A DNA stretch of 64,000 bases from Erythrobacteraceae bacterium (GCA_947479055.1 CANJYE010000014.1:1-64000); one strand, 5' to 3'; shown: positions 35,730-45,009, counted from the stretch's first letter. Translations and numbers: made by a program. Notes: generated by a model not told the origin, from the sequence alone.

Positions 35730-38576
35730 ATGGCAGACAAACAGCATCTCTACCTGGTCGACGGCTCGGCCTATATCTTCCGCGCCTATCACCGCCTCCC
35801 GCCGCTCACCAACCCGCAGGGCACTCCAGTCGGGGCGGTCTATGGCTACACCACAATGCTGTGGAAACTCGCCAAGGACCTGCATGAGGCTGACGGCCCG
35901 ACCCACCTTGCGGTGATCCTGGACAAAGGATCACACACGTTCCGCAACGATATCTTCCCCGCCTACAAGGCCAACCGACCGCCGCCGCCGGAGGATCTGG
36001 TCCCGCAATTCCCGCTGATTCGCGAAGCAACGCGCGCTTTCAGCCTGCCCTGCATCGAGGAAGCCGGGCTGGAAGCGGACGATCTGATCGCTTCCTATGC
36101 CCGGGCCGCCGCCGCGCGCGGCTGGGACGTGACCATCGTTTCCTCCGACAAGGACCTGATGCAGCTGGTCGGCCCGACCGAGGGCGGCGGGCATATCGAC
36201 ATGCTCGACACGATGAAGGACCAGCGGATCGACATCCCGGAGGTGATGGAGAAATTCGGCGTCCCGCCGGTAAAGGTCGGCGATGTGCTGGCGCTGATGG
36301 GCGACAGCGTGGACAATATCCCCGGCATCCACGGCATTGGCCCGAAGACCGCAAGCAAGCTGATCCAGGACCACGGCGACCTTGAAAGCGCGCTGGCCGC
36401 TGCCCCGGCAATGAAGGCCTCCAAATTGCAGGAGCGGCTGGTCGAGGGGGCGGACATGGCCCGGCTCAGTCGGGTGCTGGTCGCGCTTAAGGAAGATTGC
36501 ACGCTGCCGATGCCGATCGAGGATTTCGAACTGCGGAAAATCCCCGAAGAGCCACTTGCCGCCTTCCTCGAAACCCACGGCTTCTTCAGCCTGCTGCGGC
36601 GGCTGGGCGGCCCGGCACGAAAATCTGCTCCGGCAGCCGCTCCGGCACAGCCGGCTGCAGGCTCATCGCCACCCCCGCCCTCAACCGGCGATCGCCAGCC
36701 GCTGCCGGAATTGCCCCCGATCGACCGCAACCTTTACGGCTGCGTACAGGATCTTGCGGCGCTGGAAGGCTGGATCGCCCGCGCCTATGCCGCCCGCACA
36801 ATGGCGGTGGATACCGAAACCAGCGCGCTCGATGCGATGCAGGCCGAACTGGTCGGGATCAGCCTTGCGCTTGGTCCCAACGATGCCTGCTACATCCCGC
36901 TTGGCCATGGTGGCACCGACATGTTCGCCGAACGGCCCGAACAGATCGACCGGGCAGCAGCACTCGCGCTGCTCAAGCCGTTGCTGGAAAGCGATGCCGT
37001 GCTCAAGGTCGGGCAGAACATCAAATATGACCTCAATGTATTGGCACGATATGACATCGCCGTCGCCCCGATCGATGACACCATGGTCATCAGCTTCGAT
37101 CTGGACGCCGGTCGGGGCGAAGATGGCATCGGGGCCAATGCCTTTTGGGGGCACGGGATGGACGAACTGTCCGAGCGCCATCTTGGCCACACCACGCTGA
37201 AATTCAAGGATATCTGCGGAACCGGCAAGAAGGCAATCTCCTTTGGCGAAGTGCCGCTGGACCGCGCCACCGCCTATGCCGCCGAGGATGCGGACGTCAC
37301 CTGGCGACTGCACCATCTGCTCAAACCGCGCCTCGCCTTCGAGGGTGGAACGCGGGTCTACCAGCGGGTCGACCGGCCATTGATCGCGGTGGTGGCGCGG
37401 ATGGAGCGCGAAGGCATCCGCGTGGATCGCGAGGCGCTGGCCCGGCTGTCGGGCGAATTCGCCACCCAGATCGCCGCGCTGGAAAAGGAAATCCATGGCC
37501 TCGCCGGGCAGGAATTCACCATCGGCAGCCCCAAGCAGCTGGGCGACATCCTGTTCGAGAAGCTGGGCCACAAGGGCGGGCGAAAGGGCAAGAGCGGGCA
37601 ATATTCGACCGATCAGGCCATCCTCGAAAGGCTCGCTGGCGAAGGCGCGGACATCGCCGCGCGGGTGCTGGACTGGCGCCAGCTGGCCAAACTCAAAAGC
37701 ACCTATACCGATGCCTTGCAGGAAGCGATCAACCCGCAGACGGGGCGCGTCCACACCAGCTACAGCCTGGTCGGCGCGCAGACTGGGCGGCTGTCGTCCA
37801 CCGATCCCAATCTCCAGAACATCCCGATCCGCGCCGCCATCGGCCGCCAGATCCGCGAGGCTTTCGTGGCGGAGCCGGGTATGGTGCTGCTGGCCGCCGA
37901 CTACAGCCAGATCGAACTCAGGCTGGCCGCGCACATGGCCGACGTGCCCGCGTTGAAAGAGGCGTTCGCGGCAGGCGAGGACATCCATTCCCGCACCGCC
38001 GGGGAGATGTTCGGCCTGGTTGACCGCGATACTCGCGCCCGCGCCAAGACGATCAATTTCGCCATTCTCTACGGCATCAGCCGCTGGGGGCTGGCCGGGC
38101 GGCTGGGAGTGGAACCGGACGAGGCGCAGGCGATGATCGACCGCTATTTCGAGCGCTTCCCCGGCATCCAGCGTTATATCCACGATACGCTCGAAAGCGT
38201 GCGCGAGCGGGGCCATTCCGAGACGCTGTTCGGCCGCAAGACCTGGTTTCCCCGGATCAATTCGAAGAACCAGGCCGAACGCCAGGGCAGCGAACGCGCC
38301 GCGATCAACGCCCCGATCCAGGGCACCTGCGCCGACATCATCAAGCGCGCGATGGTGCGGATGGGCCCCGCACTGGAACAGGCCGGGCTGGGCCACGTGC
38401 GGATGCTGCTGCAGGTCCATGACGAACTGGTGTTCGAACTGCCGCAAGGCGACGTGACGGCGGCGAGCGCGGTAATCCGGCGCGTGATGAGCGAGGCGGC
38501 GGGGCCGTCAGTGCGGCTGGACGTGCCGCTGGGAGTGGAGATTGGCCACGGCCCAAGCTGGGACGCGGCGCATTGA
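35730..38576 (+). CDS. polA: DNA polymerase I
   Basis: Repair and Okazaki-fragment polymerase of 948 residues. The start chosen is ATG 35730 (M-A-D-K-Q-H-L-Y-L-V-D-G-S-A-Y), a typical PolA N-terminus; a GTG 19 codons upstream lacks support. The 5'-3' exonuclease domain (about 1-300) has its acidic and G-D-S-V-D-N-I-P-G motifs. The 3'-5' exonuclease domain (about 340-530) keeps the D-T-E motif (M-A-V-D-T-E-T-S-A-L), so proofreading looks intact. The polymerase domain has A-D-Y-S-Q-I-E-L-R, the finger-helix K-T-I-N-F-A-I-L-Y-G and V-H-D-E-L-V. Confidence 0.97.
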   Translation: MADKQHLYLVDGSAYIFRAYHRLPPLTNPQGTPVGAVYGYTTMLWKLAKDLHEADGPTHLAVILDKGSHTFRNDIFPAYKANRPPPPEDLVPQFPLIREATRAFSLPCIEEAGLEADDLIASYARAAAARGWDVTIVSSDKDLMQLVGPTEGGGHIDMLDTMKDQRIDIPEVMEKFGVPPVKVGDVLALMGDSVDNIPGIHGIGPKTASKLIQDHGDLESALAAAPAMKASKLQERLVEGADMARLSRVLVALKEDCTLPMPIEDFELRKIPEEPLAAFLETHGFFSLLRRLGGPARKSAPAAAPAQPAAGSSPPPPSTGDRQPLPELPPIDRNLYGCVQDLAALEGWIARAYAARTMAVDTETSALDAMQAELVGISLALGPNDACYIPLGHGGTDMFAERPEQIDRAAALALLKPLLESDAVLKVGQNIKYDLNVLARYDIAVAPIDDTMVISFDLDAGRGEDGIGANAFWGHGMDELSERHLGHTTLKFKDICGTGKKAISFGEVPLDRATAYAAEDADVTWRLHHLLKPRLAFEGGTRVYQRVDRPLIAVVARMEREGIRVDREALARLSGEFATQIAALEKEIHGLAGQEFTIGSPKQLGDILFEKLGHKGGRKGKSGQYSTDQAILERLAGEGADIAARVLDWRQLAKLKSTYTDALQEAINPQTGRVHTSYSLVGAQTGRLSSTDPNLQNIPIRAAIGRQIREAFVAEPGMVLLAADYSQIELRLAAHMADVPALKEAFAAGEDIHSRTAGEMFGLVDRDTRARAKTINFAILYGISRWGLAGRLGVEPDEAQAMIDRYFERFPGIQRYIHDTLESVRERGHSETLFGRKTWFPRINSKNQAERQGSERAAINAPIQGTCADIIKRAMVRMGPALEQAGLGHVRMLLQVHDELVFELPQGDVTAASAVIRRVMSEAAGPSVRLDVPLGVEIGHGPSWDAAH

Positions 38577-38617
38577 TTCGGGTTGATCGGACCTATGGTT
38601 CGAACCCAATTCGCTCA

Positions 38618-39256
38618 ATGCTGACGGGCGCGGTCGCTATGACCTTGTCTTTGTTCAGTGCCCCTTCTCTGGCCTGCACCATTGATATTCCACCACTTAA
38701 TCCCGGAGAGAGCCAAGAAGCCTATGCGTCACGAATGAAGACGGAGCAAATAGACGGCGCATCCGAAACAGAGCGTGCACTGGCTGAACAGCGCGGCTTG
38801 TGGGAGCTCAGCTCAGTCGTTTTTCTTGCTCGGGTGGAAAGGGTCAAAATCGAGGGCACTACCTACCCTCGTCCAATGCCCAAAAAGAAACGGCGTCTTT
38901 CCCATGGTGACCGTAGACTGGCTCCACCCCAATTTGAACCTTTCCTCTCAAGCCTGGAGCCTCATCAAGCCTACCTGACGCCAATCTTGATGATCAAAGG
39001 CACTGGCAGCATTTCTCCCGCGTGGCATTCCGTCGGTGGAATGACCAGCTGCGGAACGGCCAGCGACGGTGATCTGGGCTATGCAGCTCCCGGCGACGAG
39101 ATCGTCATTTTCGGTCAGCATCCAATACAATTCGACCGGGCGAAGAATGCGATGGTCGAACTTGAAGAGCTATGGCTAGATGGAATCGCGAGAGTGAATG
39201 TGGTGGATCCCCACGTGCTGGAAGCACTGGAAGCCCGAACTCCGCCCAACAATTGA
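38618..39256 (+). CDS. Exported protein of unknown function
   Basis: The 212-residue protein from ATG 38618 has a signal peptide (M-L-T-G-A-V-A-M-T-L-S-L-F-S-A-P-S-L-A-C); a second ATG at 38639 is possible. Cleavage near A-L-A/C leaves an N-terminal Cys-T-I-D-I, but the lipobox is imperfect. The body is mixed with a conserved-looking M-T-S-C-G-T-A-S-D-G-D-L-G-Y, a possible disulfide partner for the first Cys. It is loosely like TIMP-type netrin folds, unconfirmed. Codon use is clearly less GC-rich than the adjacent polA, suggesting later acquisition. It starts 42 bp after polA. Confidence 0.7.
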   Translation: MLTGAVAMTLSLFSAPSLACTIDIPPLNPGESQEAYASRMKTEQIDGASETERALAEQRGLWELSSVVFLARVERVKIEGTTYPRPMPKKKRRLSHGDRRLAPPQFEPFLSSLEPHQAYLTPILMIKGTGSISPAWHSVGGMTSCGTASDGDLGYAAPGDEIVIFGQHPIQFDRAKNAMVELEELWLDGIARVNVVDPHVLEALEARTPPNN

Positions 39257-39333
39257 CTCAATCACGCTTCCTCGCCTCGGCCAATCCCGTCAATCCCCCT
39301 TGCCAACCCGATTAAACGTCTCTACATAAAATA

Positions 39334-39591
39334 ATGCCATTCGCGTTCGATCCGGCAAAGGATGCCGCAAATATCGCCAAGCATGGGCTGTCCCTTGGCG
39401 ATTTTGGCGGTTTCGACGACGAGCCAGTGGTGGCGGTCGATGATCGGCTGGACTACGGCGAAGTTCGTTATCGCGCCTTTGGCCGGGTGCAAGGTGAGGG
39501 GCGCTGCCTTGTGTTCACCAGGCGCGATGGCGTTATGCGGCTGATAAGTTACAGAGCCGCGCGCGAGAAGGAATTGAGGCGTTATGAGTAA
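39334..39591 (+). CDS. brnT: BrnT-type toxin (toxin-antitoxin system)
   Basis: An 85-residue RelE-fold ribonuclease toxin. The BrnT pattern is clear: F-A-F-D-P-A-K-D-A-A-N-I-A-K-H-G, then R-Y-R-A-F-G-R-V-Q-G, L-V-F-T-R-R-D-G and R-L-I-S-Y-R-A-A-R-E-K-E. In the family this cleaves RNA and is neutralised by BrnA. It overlaps brnA by 8 bp. The promoter-like sequence before it resembles one before the beta-lactamase-fold gene. Confidence 0.9.
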   Translation: MPFAFDPAKDAANIAKHGLSLGDFGGFDDEPVVAVDDRLDYGEVRYRAFGRVQGEGRCLVFTRRDGVMRLISYRAAREKELRRYE

Positions 39592-39856
39592 GATCAGGCC
39601 ACCGCAAGACTTCGACGAGAACCCGGAGTGGACCGAGGCCGACTTCGCTCGTGCCCGTCCGGCCGGCGCAGTGCTGGGTGCATCGCTGGCCAAAACGCTT
39701 GTCCGCCCCCGTGGCCGCCCGGCGCTTGCCGCAACCGAACGCAAGGCCAAGATCAATATCCGCCTGTCGCCCGATGTTATCGCTGCACTGCGGGCAACCG
39801 GATCAGGATGGCAGACCCGGGTGGATCAGATCCTGCGCAAGGCGTTTGTGAAGTAA
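39584..39856 (+). CDS. brnA: BrnA-type antitoxin
   Basis: A 90-residue partner of BrnT. The N-terminal part binds the toxin (D-F-D-E-N-P-E-W-T-E-A-D-F-A-R-A). The C-terminal ribbon-helix-helix (I-N-I-R-L-S-P-D-V-I-A-A-L-R, then W-Q-T-R-V-D-Q-I-L-R) binds DNA and normally represses the operon. Gene order toxin-antitoxin and overlap are as usual for brnTA. It ends 2 bp from the convergent higA. Confidence 0.9.
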   Translation: MSKIRPPQDFDENPEWTEADFARARPAGAVLGASLAKTLVRPRGRPALAATERKAKINIRLSPDVIAALRATGSGWQTRVDQILRKAFVK

Positions 39857-39858
39857 CC

Positions 39859-40155
39859 TCAAGCCGCCAGATACCGCTCCACAGCAACATCCCCTTCCCG
39901 CTTGCGGGCTTCGGCAATGTCCCATGCGGTCTGCATCCGCAGCAGCGTGTCCATCTTCACGCCGAACGCTTTTTCGATGCGCAGCGCCATTTCCGGCGAG
40001 AGGCCGCCGCGCTCGTTCATCAGGATCGACAACGTCTGGCGGGTCACGCCGAGCACTTTCGCGCCCGAGGAGACATTCAGGCCATGGCCTTCGATAATCT
40101 CGCGCACGAACGCGCCGATATGGGCGGGCCTATGCATGGCGATTTCGGTGCTCAT
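39859..40155 (-). CDS. higA: HigA-type antitoxin
   Basis: A 98-residue HTH-XRE antitoxin. The opening H-R-P-A-H-I-G-A-F-V-R-E-I-I and helix-turn-helix S-G-A-K-V-L-G-V-T-R-Q-T-L-S-I-L-M-N-E-R fit HigA/VapI. The ATG at 40155 has GAGGAG 10 bases upstream; an internal Met seven codons later is also possible. It follows the toxin gene by 14 bp, the usual higBA order. Confidence 0.9.
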   Translation of the reverse strand: MSTEIAMHRPAHIGAFVREIIEGHGLNVSSGAKVLGVTRQTLSILMNERGGLSPEMALRIEKAFGVKMDTLLRMQTAWDIAEARKREGDVAVERYLAA

Positions 40156-40169
40156 CAGTGCCAAGCTCC

Positions 40170-40412
40170 TCAATGATAGTCCTCAAGGTCGAGAATGCGA
40201 ATTTCCTGTGCTGCGTCATCGACTTCGAAGGTGAGGCGGTAATTTGCCGTGACGTGGAAGCTCCAACGCCCGTCACTCAACTGGTGCGCCTTCCAGAAGG
40301 AAAGGTTCCGGCATTCGTCACTATGATTCATGCCGATCAGAAAAGTGATCCGGACGCGCAGTTTGCCGACAAAGCGCGCCAGGTTCTTGTGACGAATCGA
40401 GACGATTCTCAC
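40170..40412 (-). CDS. higB: HigB-type toxin, short form
   Basis: An 80-residue RelE/HigB-fold toxin that in the family cleaves mRNA on ribosomes. The start I-R-H-K-N-L-A-R-F and the C-terminus S-F-H-V-T-A-N-Y-R-L-T-F-E-V and L-D-L-E-D-Y-H match the family. Between A-R-F and V-G-K-L-R the usual 15 or so residues (helix 1-2 loop) seem to be missing, and the W-K-A-H-Q-L to W-S-F-H segment is also shorter. It may be a deletion variant with weak or no toxicity. The antitoxin gene downstream is intact. Confidence 0.8.
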   Translation of the reverse strand: MRIVSIRHKNLARFVGKLRVRITFLIGMNHSDECRNLSFWKAHQLSDGRWSFHVTANYRLTFEVDDAAQEIRILDLEDYH

Positions 40413-40464
40413 GAAAATGGATTACCCGAGTTGGTGCAATGCGTCAATATTCACCAGACACCTT

Positions 40465-42774
40465 TCAATCATGCTTCCTCGCGCGCGTCGATTCCACCAT
40501 GCCCTCATGCACAAATCCGATCGGGTTGACCGCCACGGCGCGCCGTTTCAGTTCGCCTTTCATCTTGGCGTATTCTTCCTCCATCTCCGCCGTCACGGTG
40601 GCGCGCGATTCCGCCAGCGCTTCGGTGAAGTCGGCGCCGGTGACGACATCGACCGCCTCGCCCGAGCGGCGAATGGCGACGAGGCCGGCGCGGCGGACCA
40701 CATCCTCGAGGTCCGCGCCGGTGAAGCGCTCGGTCTTGCCGGCAATCGCGGCCAGATCGACATCCCCGGCCAGCGGCATGGCGCGGGTGTGGATCTTGAG
40801 GATATGCTCGCGCCCGTCACGATCGGGCGTGCCGACATAGACCAGCTCGTCGAACCGGCCCGGCCGCAGCAGCGCGGGATCGACCAGCGTGGGCCGGTTT
40901 GTCGCTCCGATCACCACCACCGATTGCAGTTCTTCCAGCCCGTCCATTTCCGCCAGGATCGTGTTGACCACGCGCGAGGTCACCTGCGGTTCGCCCCCGC
41001 CTGAACCGCGTGCGGGCACGAGGCTGTCGATCTCGTCGATGAACACCACCACCGGGGCCACCTGCCGCGCGCGGGCGAACAGGCGGGCGATCTGCTGTTC
41101 GCTTTCGCCATACCATTTGCTCAGGAGGTCCGAGCTCTTAATCGAGATGAAGTTGGCTTCCGCCTCCTTCGCCACCGCCTTGGCCAGCAGGGTCTTGCCG
41201 GTGCCGGGCGGGCCATAGAGCAGGAAGCCCTTGGCCGGGCGGATGCCGAGCCGGCGGAACGCGTCGGGATTGCGCAGGGGAAGCTCCACCCCTTCGCGCA
41301 ACAGCTTCTGCGCTTCGCCGATGCCGCCGATATCGGCCCAGCCGACGTTCGGTTCCTGCACCATCACTTCGCGCATCGCGCTTGGCTGCACCCGCTTCAG
41401 CGCCGCGACGAAATCCTCGCGGGTGACGCACATGTCTTCCAGCACTTCGAGCGGAACGGTCTGCGCATCGAGATCGAGCCGGGGCATGATCCGCCTCACG
41501 GTTTCGATCGCCGCTTCGCGGGCCAGTGCTGCGATATCCGCGCCAACGAAGCCATGAGTGGTGCGAGCCAGTTCCTGCAAATCCACGCCTTCCCCCAGCG
41601 GCATGCCACGGGTGTGGATCGACAGGATCTCGCGCCGGCCTGATTCATCGGGCACGCCGATCACGATTTCGCGATCGAAGCGACCGGGGCGGCGCAGTGC
41701 CTCGTCGATTGCTTCGGGCCGGTTGGTGGCAGCGATGACGACGATATTGGAGCGCGCCTCCAGTCCGTCCATCAACGTCAGCAACTGGGCAACCAGCCGC
41801 TTTTCCGCCTCGCCATGAACTTCGGTGCGCTTGGGCGCGATCGAATCGATCTCGTCGATGAAGATGATCGAAGGGGCATCGCGCCCGGCCTGCTCGAACA
41901 CCTCGCGCAGCCGCTTCTCGCTCTCGCCATAGCCGGAACCCATGATCTCGGGTCCGTTGATGGTGAAGAACTGTGCCTCGCTTTCATTGGCCACCGCTTG
42001 GGCCAGGCGGGTCTTGCCTGTTCCCGGCGGACCATGGAGCAGCACGCCGCGCGGCGGATCGACGCCCAGCCGGGTGAACAGTTCGGGATAGCGCAGCGGC
42101 AGTTCCACCATTTCGCGCAGCTGGCGAATGGTATCGCCCATCCCGCCGACATCGTCATAATTGACCACCGCCCGGCCATTGCGCGGTTCCTCGAACTCGG
42201 CGCGCAGCTCAACCTCGGTGTTCTCGTCGATATGGACGATGCCCTTGGGCGATGTCGACACCACCGAAAGGCGGATCTGGGTCAGCGCATAGGCCGGGGC
42301 GTTGAACATCCGGCGCACTTCGGGCGGCATGTCGGTCACCGGCTGCTGGCCAGCCGTGGCAACCAGATCGCCAGCGACCAGCGGCTTGCCGAAGAAGTTG
42401 CGCTTCAGCGCCTGGCCCGGCCCCTGCAGCCGCATCCCGCGCTGGGCCGGGGCGAACACCACCCGGGTTGCTGCACGCGATTCGGCCTTGCGGATCGAGA
42501 CATGTTCGCCCGAACCGATTTCGGCATTGCCGCGCTAGAGCCCGTCGAGCCGGACAACGTCGAGCGCCTCGTCCTCGGGATAGGCGTGGACGGCAAAAGC
42601 GGCGGTGGCGCGCTTGCCGGTGATCTCGACGATATCGCCCTCGGCCAGGCCGAGCGTCTGGAAAGTGCCGCGCGGCATCCGCGCGATCCCGCGCCCGCTC
42701 TCTTCCTGCCGGGCCGGGGCCACCTGCAGGCGCACGGTGCCTTCGGCGCGGGTTGCCGCATCTGCATCGGCCAT
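40465..42774 (-). pseudogene. CDC48/VAT-type double-AAA ATPase gene interrupted by an in-frame amber stop
   Basis: The gene starts at ATG 42774 (M-A-D-A-D-A-A-T-R-A). The N-domain runs 79 residues to V-V-R-L-D-G-L, then TAG at 42537-42535. The same frame continues without break (R-G-N-A-E-I-G-S-G-E-H-V-S-I-R-K) to 40465, where relatives have Gln-Arg, so a CAG-to-TAG change is the simplest explanation. Both AAA modules are intact: G-P-P-G-T-G-K-T with F-I-D-E-I-D-S, twice. A GTG at 42462 could start a 665-residue protein with part of the N-domain and both ATPase rings. CDC48 proteins unfold substrates for degradation or disassembly. Whether a product is made (restart, suppression, or sequencing error in the read) is unknown. 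Confidence 0.85.
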
Positions 42775-42913
42775 GTTGAAAGCTCCCTCACGCCCGCCGG
42801 CGGCAGGCTATCGAATGGAAGCTAGGAAGCCGCTTGGACAATTTCAAACGGCTTGATGCCGGATCGATGGCAAAAGCCCTGCCGATTGACCCAAGGGCGC
42901 CGCGAATGCGGGC

Positions 42914-42945
42914 AAAAAAAGGACCCGGACGTTGCCGTCCGGGCC
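42914..42945 (-). terminator. Rho-independent terminator with seven-T tail, minus strand
   Basis: An 11-bp stem (ggacccggacg at 42921-42931 against cgtccgggcc ending 42945) with loop ttgc on the plus strand gives a minus-strand hairpin ending TTTTTTT at 42920-42914. No coding gene ends just upstream on that strand, which is the main evidence for the small RNA. It lies 140 bp before the CDC48-like start. Confidence 0.85.
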
Positions 42946-43046
42946 TTGGAAGTTTTGGGAGAGGATGCCTGAAAGGCAGGTTCTGAATGATCGAATTCGC
43001 ATCACTTCGCAAGTGCGAAAAAATCAAACCGCGTTGCATAATTTGC
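42914..43046 (-). ncRNA. Putative small RNA with CU-rich loop and strong terminator
   Basis: No convincing protein lies between the CDC48-like gene and scoA. On the minus strand a TATGAT box (43053-43058) is followed by an AT-rich stretch, a small hairpin tgcct-ttc-aggca, a single-stranded CU-rich stretch tcctctcccaaaacttcc, and a terminator hairpin ggcccggacg-gcaa-cgtccgggtcc with TTTTTTT (42914-42945). CU-rich loops that pair with ribosome sites and U-tailed terminators are typical of alphaproteobacterial Hfq-type RNAs. A weak 89-codon frame on this strand runs through the terminator and is rejected. The -35 element is unclear (TTGATT is 21 bases away). Confidence 0.45.
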
Positions 43047-43346
43047 AACTTAATCATAGTCCCGGATTAATTGGCCTAGAATCAAATGTATAAATATTAG
43101 ACGGGTTTTACGTGGAATCCCCTAGCGGAGCCCGTTCCGGAATCTCGGCCGAATATTGTGCGTCGCACCAATTCCAGCGAGGCACCCGGAATTCTGTGGC
43201 CACCTGGCCACGAACACCAAACGGCCTGTCAGAGTGCGCAACCCGAGCCGCTGCGCAAATTGATGACAGAATCGCGCCGGCACGTTATGCGCATCGCACC
43301 ATTTCTTTCGCGCCCGCAACAAGGGGCAGCGATACAAGGGGGCAGA

Positions 43347-44054
43347 ATGAACAAGCTCTATCCCGATGCTTCCACCGCGCTGGAAGGCCTGCTGCACGAC
43401 GGCATGCTGATCGCCGCCGGCGGTTTCGGCCTTTGCGGCATTCCCGAGCGGCTGCTCGACGCGATCCGCGACAGCGGGGTCAGGGACCTGGTCTTTGCCA
43501 GCAACAATGCCGGGATCGACAACGAAGGCATCGGCAAACTGCTGCGCACCCGCCAGGTCCGCAAGATGATCTCCTCCTATGTCGGCGAGAACAAGGAGTT
43601 CGAACGGCAATATCTTTCGGGTGAGCTCGAGGTCGAATTCTGCCCACAAGGCACACTGGCCGAGCGGATGCGCGCGGGCGGCGCGGGGATTCCCGGCTTC
43701 TACACCCGCACCGGCGTCGGCACCCAGGTGGCCGAAGGCAAGGAGGTGAAGAATTTCGACGGGGAGGATTACATCCTCGAACGCGGCATTTTTGCCGACC
43801 TGTCGGTGGTCAAGGCCTGGAAGGCGGACGAAACCGGCAATCTCGTGTTCCGCAAGACCGCGCGCAATTTCAACCTGCCCGCCGCCACCTGCGGCAAAAT
43901 CTGCATCGCCGAGGTGGAAGAAGTGGTGCCCAAGGGCAGCCTCGATCCCGATTCGATCCATTTGCCCGGCGTCTATGTCCAGCGCATCATCGTCGGGGCG
44001 CCCTATGACAAGAAGATCGAATTCCGCACCACCCGCAAGAGAGAAGCGGCCTGA
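43347..44054 (+). CDS. scoA: Succinyl-CoA:3-ketoacid CoA-transferase subunit A
   Basis: Alpha subunit of the enzyme that activates acetoacetate with CoA from succinyl-CoA, allowing use of ketone bodies and PHB-derived acetoacetate. It has 235 residues from ATG 43347 after AAGGGGG (M-N-K-L-Y-P-D-A). Family segments: [22 protein letters not shown] and F-Y-T-R-T-G-V-G-T. The ATG of the next gene overlaps the stop (TGATG). The 290 bp upstream contains a gtggcca-cc-tggccac dyad and an AT-rich promoter-like stretch. Confidence 0.95.
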   Translation: MNKLYPDASTALEGLLHDGMLIAAGGFGLCGIPERLLDAIRDSGVRDLVFASNNAGIDNEGIGKLLRTRQVRKMISSYVGENKEFERQYLSGELEVEFCPQGTLAERMRAGGAGIPGFYTRTGVGTQVAEGKEVKNFDGEDYILERGIFADLSVVKAWKADETGNLVFRKTARNFNLPAATCGKICIAEVEEVVPKGSLDPDSIHLPGVYVQRIIVGAPYDKKIEFRTTRKREAA

Positions 44055-44350
44055 TGGCGAAGGATTATACCGAACTGGCGCTGGGCGGGATCGAGCACAC
44101 GATCGCCAACAGCGACGAGATCGTCCGCATCTTCATGGGACGCGGCGGCCCCGCCACCTACATGGTCGATGCCGCCCGCATTACCGAACCCTTCATGCTC
44201 GGCATGATCTGCGCCGACCTCACCCGCCACGGCGCGATGGCCTTCGCCCATGCCAAGGGAATGGACCCGCAGGAAGCGCTCGAAGCGATCATCGCCGGCC
44301 TCTGGGCCGAATTGCAGAATCCCACCGATCCCATCGGGGAGCCCAACTGA
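44054..44350 (+). CDS. DUF5076-like protein inside the sco operon
   Basis: A 98-residue soluble protein between scoA and scoB, overlapping each by a base or so, so the three are translated together. Pattern: [12 protein letters not shown] ... [20 protein letters not shown], then a helix and A-E-L-Q-N-P-T-D. This resembles the DUF5076 family; function unknown. It has no signal peptide or membrane segment. The location suggests a role with the CoA-transferase, but that is inference. Confidence 0.75.
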   Translation: MAKDYTELALGGIEHTIANSDEIVRIFMGRGGPATYMVDAARITEPFMLGMICADLTRHGAMAFAHAKGMDPQEALEAIIAGLWAELQNPTDPIGEPN

Positions 44351-45009
44351 TGAGCACGACCGAAACTGCCGCCAAAGGCTGGACCCGCGACGAAATGGCC
44401 GCCCGCGCCGCCCGTGAGCTGGAAGACGGCTTTTACGTCAATCTTGGCATCGGCATCCCGACGCTGGTCGCCAACCACATCCCGGCGGGAGTGGACGTTA
44501 CGCTCCAGTCCGAAAACGGCATGCTGGGGATCGGCCCCTTCCCCTATGAGGGCGAGGAAGATGCCGATCTGGTCAACGCCGGCAAGCAGACCATCAGCGA
44601 ACTGGCCCATACCGCCTATTGCGACAGCGCGCAGAGCTTCGCCATGATCCGCGGCGGGCACATGGACCTCACTGTACTGGGCGCGATGGAAGTGGCCGAA
44701 AACGGCGACATCGCCAACTGGATGATCCCGGGCAAAATGATCAAGGGCATGGGCGGGGCGATGGACCTCGTCGCCGGGGTCAAGAAGATCATCGTGCTGA
44801 TGGAACACAACAGCAAGGCGGGCGATCCCAAGTTCATCCCGGCCTGCACCCTGCCGCTGACCGGGCGCAATGTGGTGGACATGATCATCACCGACATCGC
44901 CGTGTTCAGGCGGCCCGATCGCCACAGCCCGTTCCACCTCGTCGAGCTTGCCCCGGGCGTGACGGCGCAAGAAGTCGCCGCCCGCACCACCGCCCATTAC
45001 GAAAGTTAG
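44350..45009 (+). CDS. scoB: Succinyl-CoA:3-ketoacid CoA-transferase subunit B
   Basis: Beta subunit, 219 residues, ATG 44350 overlapping the previous stop (TGATG). The catalytic Glu that forms the CoA thioester lies in [12 protein letters not shown]. Also seen: [23 protein letters not shown] and P-L-T-G. The scoA and scoB halves correspond to those of the single-chain mitochondrial enzyme. Confidence 0.96.
   Translation: MSTTETAAKGWTRDEMAARAARELEDGFYVNLGIGIPTLVANHIPAGVDVTLQSENGMLGIGPFPYEGEEDADLVNAGKQTISELAHTAYCDSAQSFAMIRGGHMDLTVLGAMEVAENGDIANWMIPGKMIKGMGGAMDLVAGVKKIIVLMEHNSKAGDPKFIPACTLPLTGRNVVDMIITDIAVFRRPDRHSPFHLVELAPGVTAQEVAARTTAHYES

Noticed and set aside
42788-43057. 89-codon minus-strand frame before the CDC48-like gene
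   Set aside because: It runs straight through the terminator stem and T run, has no family features, and its first part coincides with the probable small RNA.
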